Source: Dyella lipolytica (lineage in GTDB: Bacteria; Pseudomonadota; Gammaproteobacteria; Xanthomonadales; Rhodanobacteraceae). Taken from it: DNA of 64,000 bases. This document shows positions 62,488 to 64,000 of this stretch, one piece after another. Numbering within the stretch: the first letter of the stretch is position 1; every line of letters begins with the position of its first letter. Below the pieces are notes generated by a model that was not told the DNA's origin, searched no databases, and worked only from the letters and a program-made list of their open reading frames with translations. A program made the position numbers and the translations under genes. Location: assembly GCF_030160075.1 (NCBI RefSeq), contig NZ_BSNQ01000003.1, forward strand, positions 552,625-616,624, given 5' to 3'.

Positions 62488-64000
62488 ATGATTTCAAAAA
62501 ACCACGCGGTTCCACAACTCAGTTTGCTTTGTCTTGCGCTGTCCCTTGTGTTGGGCTCCACGTCGGTTTGTGCTCAAACGCAAAATGTGCAGGTTCCAAA
62601 TAGCGGTCAAATTCTGCAGGAAACGCAACCGCCGAATACGATCACTCCCCAACATGACCGCGGACTGAGGATCGGGCGACCCAGCCACAACCGCGCCATA
62701 AGCAACGAGTCGTTTCCGGTGCGCGAGATTCAAGTCACCGGTAATACCGCACTGCCGACGTCGACACTGCATACGCTGGTCGCACCGGAAGAAGGCAAGA
62801 ATCTCACGTTGAACGATCTCGACGAGCTTGCCGATCGCATCACCGATACCTATCACGCGCATGGCTATCCGCTGGCGACCGCTTACGTACCGGCCCAGAC
62901 CCTGCAAAACGGCGTGGTGCGGATTGCCGTGGTGGAGGCCCATTACGGCCACGTCACCTTGCAGAATCAAAGCGCGGTGGCCGACCACGTGCTGAACGCG
63001 ACACTCTCGCCCCTGCAATCGGGCCAGCCCGTAACCGATTTCCGCTTGGAGCGGAGTCTGTTGCTGCTGTCTGACGTTCCCGGAGCAACGGTGAATTCGG
63101 TGATGCGGCCTGGTACCGAGATTGGCAGTTCCGATCTACTGGTCGACGTTACTCCCGCACCGCGCTACACCGGCACACTCGGGCTGGACGATTTTGGTAA
63201 CCGCTATACCGATCGCGTGCGGCTCAGCGGCACCTTCGCTGTCAATGGTTTGTTCCACCAAGGCGATGTGCTGGATTTCAGCGGTGTGACGTCCGGTTCC
63301 GGTATGAACTACGGACGCATTGGTTACAAATATTTGTTGAACGGCGAGGGTACGGTACTGGGTGCGGCGGTGACCGACCTGGACTACCACCTCGGCAACG
63401 GTCTCCAGAGCCTGCATGCACACGGCACGGCGCAAGTGGCGAGCATCAATCTCTCGCAGCCGTTCATCCGAAACACTGCCGGCAACTTGTACGGCCAGGT
63501 TGAGTTTGATCACAAGCGCCTGCACGACGATATCGACATCGCCAATGTCGAGACCAACCGGCATACGAATTCCTGGACGGCGACGCTGGCCGGTGACCAG
63601 CGTGACATCACGGGTGTCACCAACTTCAATGTCAGCGGCACGTACGGCCGTCTCTATTTCAACAACCTGTTCGCCGAATTCGCCGATTTTCTGGGGGCGC
63701 GTACCGCAGGCAGCTACACCAAGTTCAATCTGTCCCTCTCGCGCCTGCAACAATTCGGCCGGACCGACGCCTTATACGTCGGTTTCTCAGGACAATGGTC
63801 GAACAAAAATCTGGATACATCCGAACAGTTTTATCTGGGCGGACCCAGTACCGTGAGAGGCTATGACGTCGGTGCGATATCCGGTGCACGAGGCGACTTG
63901 GTCAATATCGAATACCGTCACGACTTCACTGTCGCGCCCATGCCAGGCCCGTGGCAGGCTTCGATATTTCTCGATAGTGGCCACGTGGTGGCTTATAAAA
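62488..64000 (+). CDS. TpsB outer membrane transporter (ShlB/FhaC family), 3' end outside window
   Basis: ATG at 62488, 64 bases after the tpsA stop, opens a frame that runs without a stop to the right edge (504 codons). It starts with a signal peptide (MISKNHAVPQLSLLCLALSL, cleavage near VCAQ), a proline/glutamine-rich linker, and POTRA-type sequence (FPVREIQVTGNTALPTSTLH and ITDTYHAHGYPLATAYVP). The beta-barrel follows, with the conserved loop motif VRGYD at residues 456-460 in GGPSTVRGYDVGA. FhaC-type proteins export their TpsA partner through the outer membrane, here the exoprotein upstream. Confidence 0.95.
   Translation, partial: MISKNHAVPQLSLLCLALSLVLGSTSVCAQTQNVQVPNSGQILQETQPPNTITPQHDRGLRIGRPSHNRAISNESFPVREIQVTGNTALPTSTLHTLVAPEEGKNLTLNDLDELADRITDTYHAHGYPLATAYVPAQTLQNGVVRIAVVEAHYGHVTLQNQSAVADHVLNATLSPLQSGQPVTDFRLERSLLLLSDVPGATVNSVMRPGTEIGSSDLLVDVTPAPRYTGTLGLDDFGNRYTDRVRLSGTFAVNGLFHQGDVLDFSGVTSGSGMNYGRIGYKYLLNGEGTVLGAAVTDLDYHLGNGLQSLHAHGTAQVASINLSQPFIRNTAGNLYGQVEFDHKRLHDDIDIANVETNRHTNSWTATLAGDQRDITGVTNFNVSGTYGRLYFNNLFAEFADFLGARTAGSYTKFNLSLSRLQQFGRTDALYVGFSGQWSNKNLDTSEQFYLGGPSTVRGYDVGAISGARGDLVNIEYRHDFTVAPMPGPWQASIFLDSGHVVAYK

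Overview
The window (64 kb, moderately GC-rich, densely coding) looks like a chromosomal segment of a Xanthomonadales gammaproteobacterium, most likely Rhodanobacteraceae (Dyella, Luteibacter or Rhodanobacter type). This rests on gene order (ssrA-smpB-ratA-rnfH-bamE-fur; recN-hrcA-grpE-dnaK-dnaJ-dapB-carAB-greA; cmk-rpsA-ihfB-lapAB followed by polysaccharide genes and galU) and on protein features such as an alanine/lysine-tailed HU and a Fur with no cysteine motif. Genus assignment is inference.

Layout. (1) 1-4070: accessory island. It holds the 3' end of an RHS/YD-repeat polymorphic toxin gene with a glycine-zipper tip, a small probable immunity gene, two hypothetical genes and an array of palindromes built on AAAAGGGGTCAGAGTGC. 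(2) 4071-6884: tmRNA, smpB, ratA-rnfH, bamE and fur. (3) 6885-9506: a candidate structured small RNA with many GGA motifs, followed by a divergent MASE1-type histidine kinase and LuxR-type response regulator. (4) 9486-17830: recN, the heat-shock cluster hrcA-grpE-dnaK-[TMEM175-like gene]-dnaJ with a near-consensus sigma-32 promoter before dnaK, then dapB. (5) 17831-24855: a yybP-ykoY (Mn2+) riboswitch with a CaCA-family cation exchanger, a 2OG-Fe(II) oxygenase, carA-carB-greA. (6) 24908-28648: zinc-independent-type L36, a LysR regulator, FadH and acyl-CoA-binding protein. (7) 28757-37023: cmk, rpsA, ihfB, lapA-lapB, a WecA-like glycosyl-1-phosphate transferase, a WbpM-like nucleotide-sugar dehydratase and galU, i.e. 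translation/nucleoid genes followed by LPS and envelope polysaccharide genes. (8) 37155-51759: a looser set: FAD oxidoreductase with CsaA-like protein, two metallo-beta-lactamase-fold hydrolases, a four-module hybrid sensor kinase, a cytochrome c, HU, methyltransferase, MFS exporter, a DUF308 membrane protein fused to a papain-like domain, aquaporin and a DedA-rhodanese fusion. (9) 51760-64000: a two-partner secretion locus: long leader, a 3353-residue TpsA exoprotein with 31 YDG/MBG-type repeats, and its TpsB transporter, cut by the right edge.

The most interesting candidates are the GGA-rich RNA at about 6966-7155 (possibly a CsrA/RsmA-binding RNA), the long TpsA leader with an internal terminator-like hairpin, the three-module 780-bp higher-order repeat inside TpsA, the RHS tip/immunity pair, and the DUF308-papain-like fusion. 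No CRISPR array, prophage, intact insertion sequence, tRNA or rRNA was recognised.
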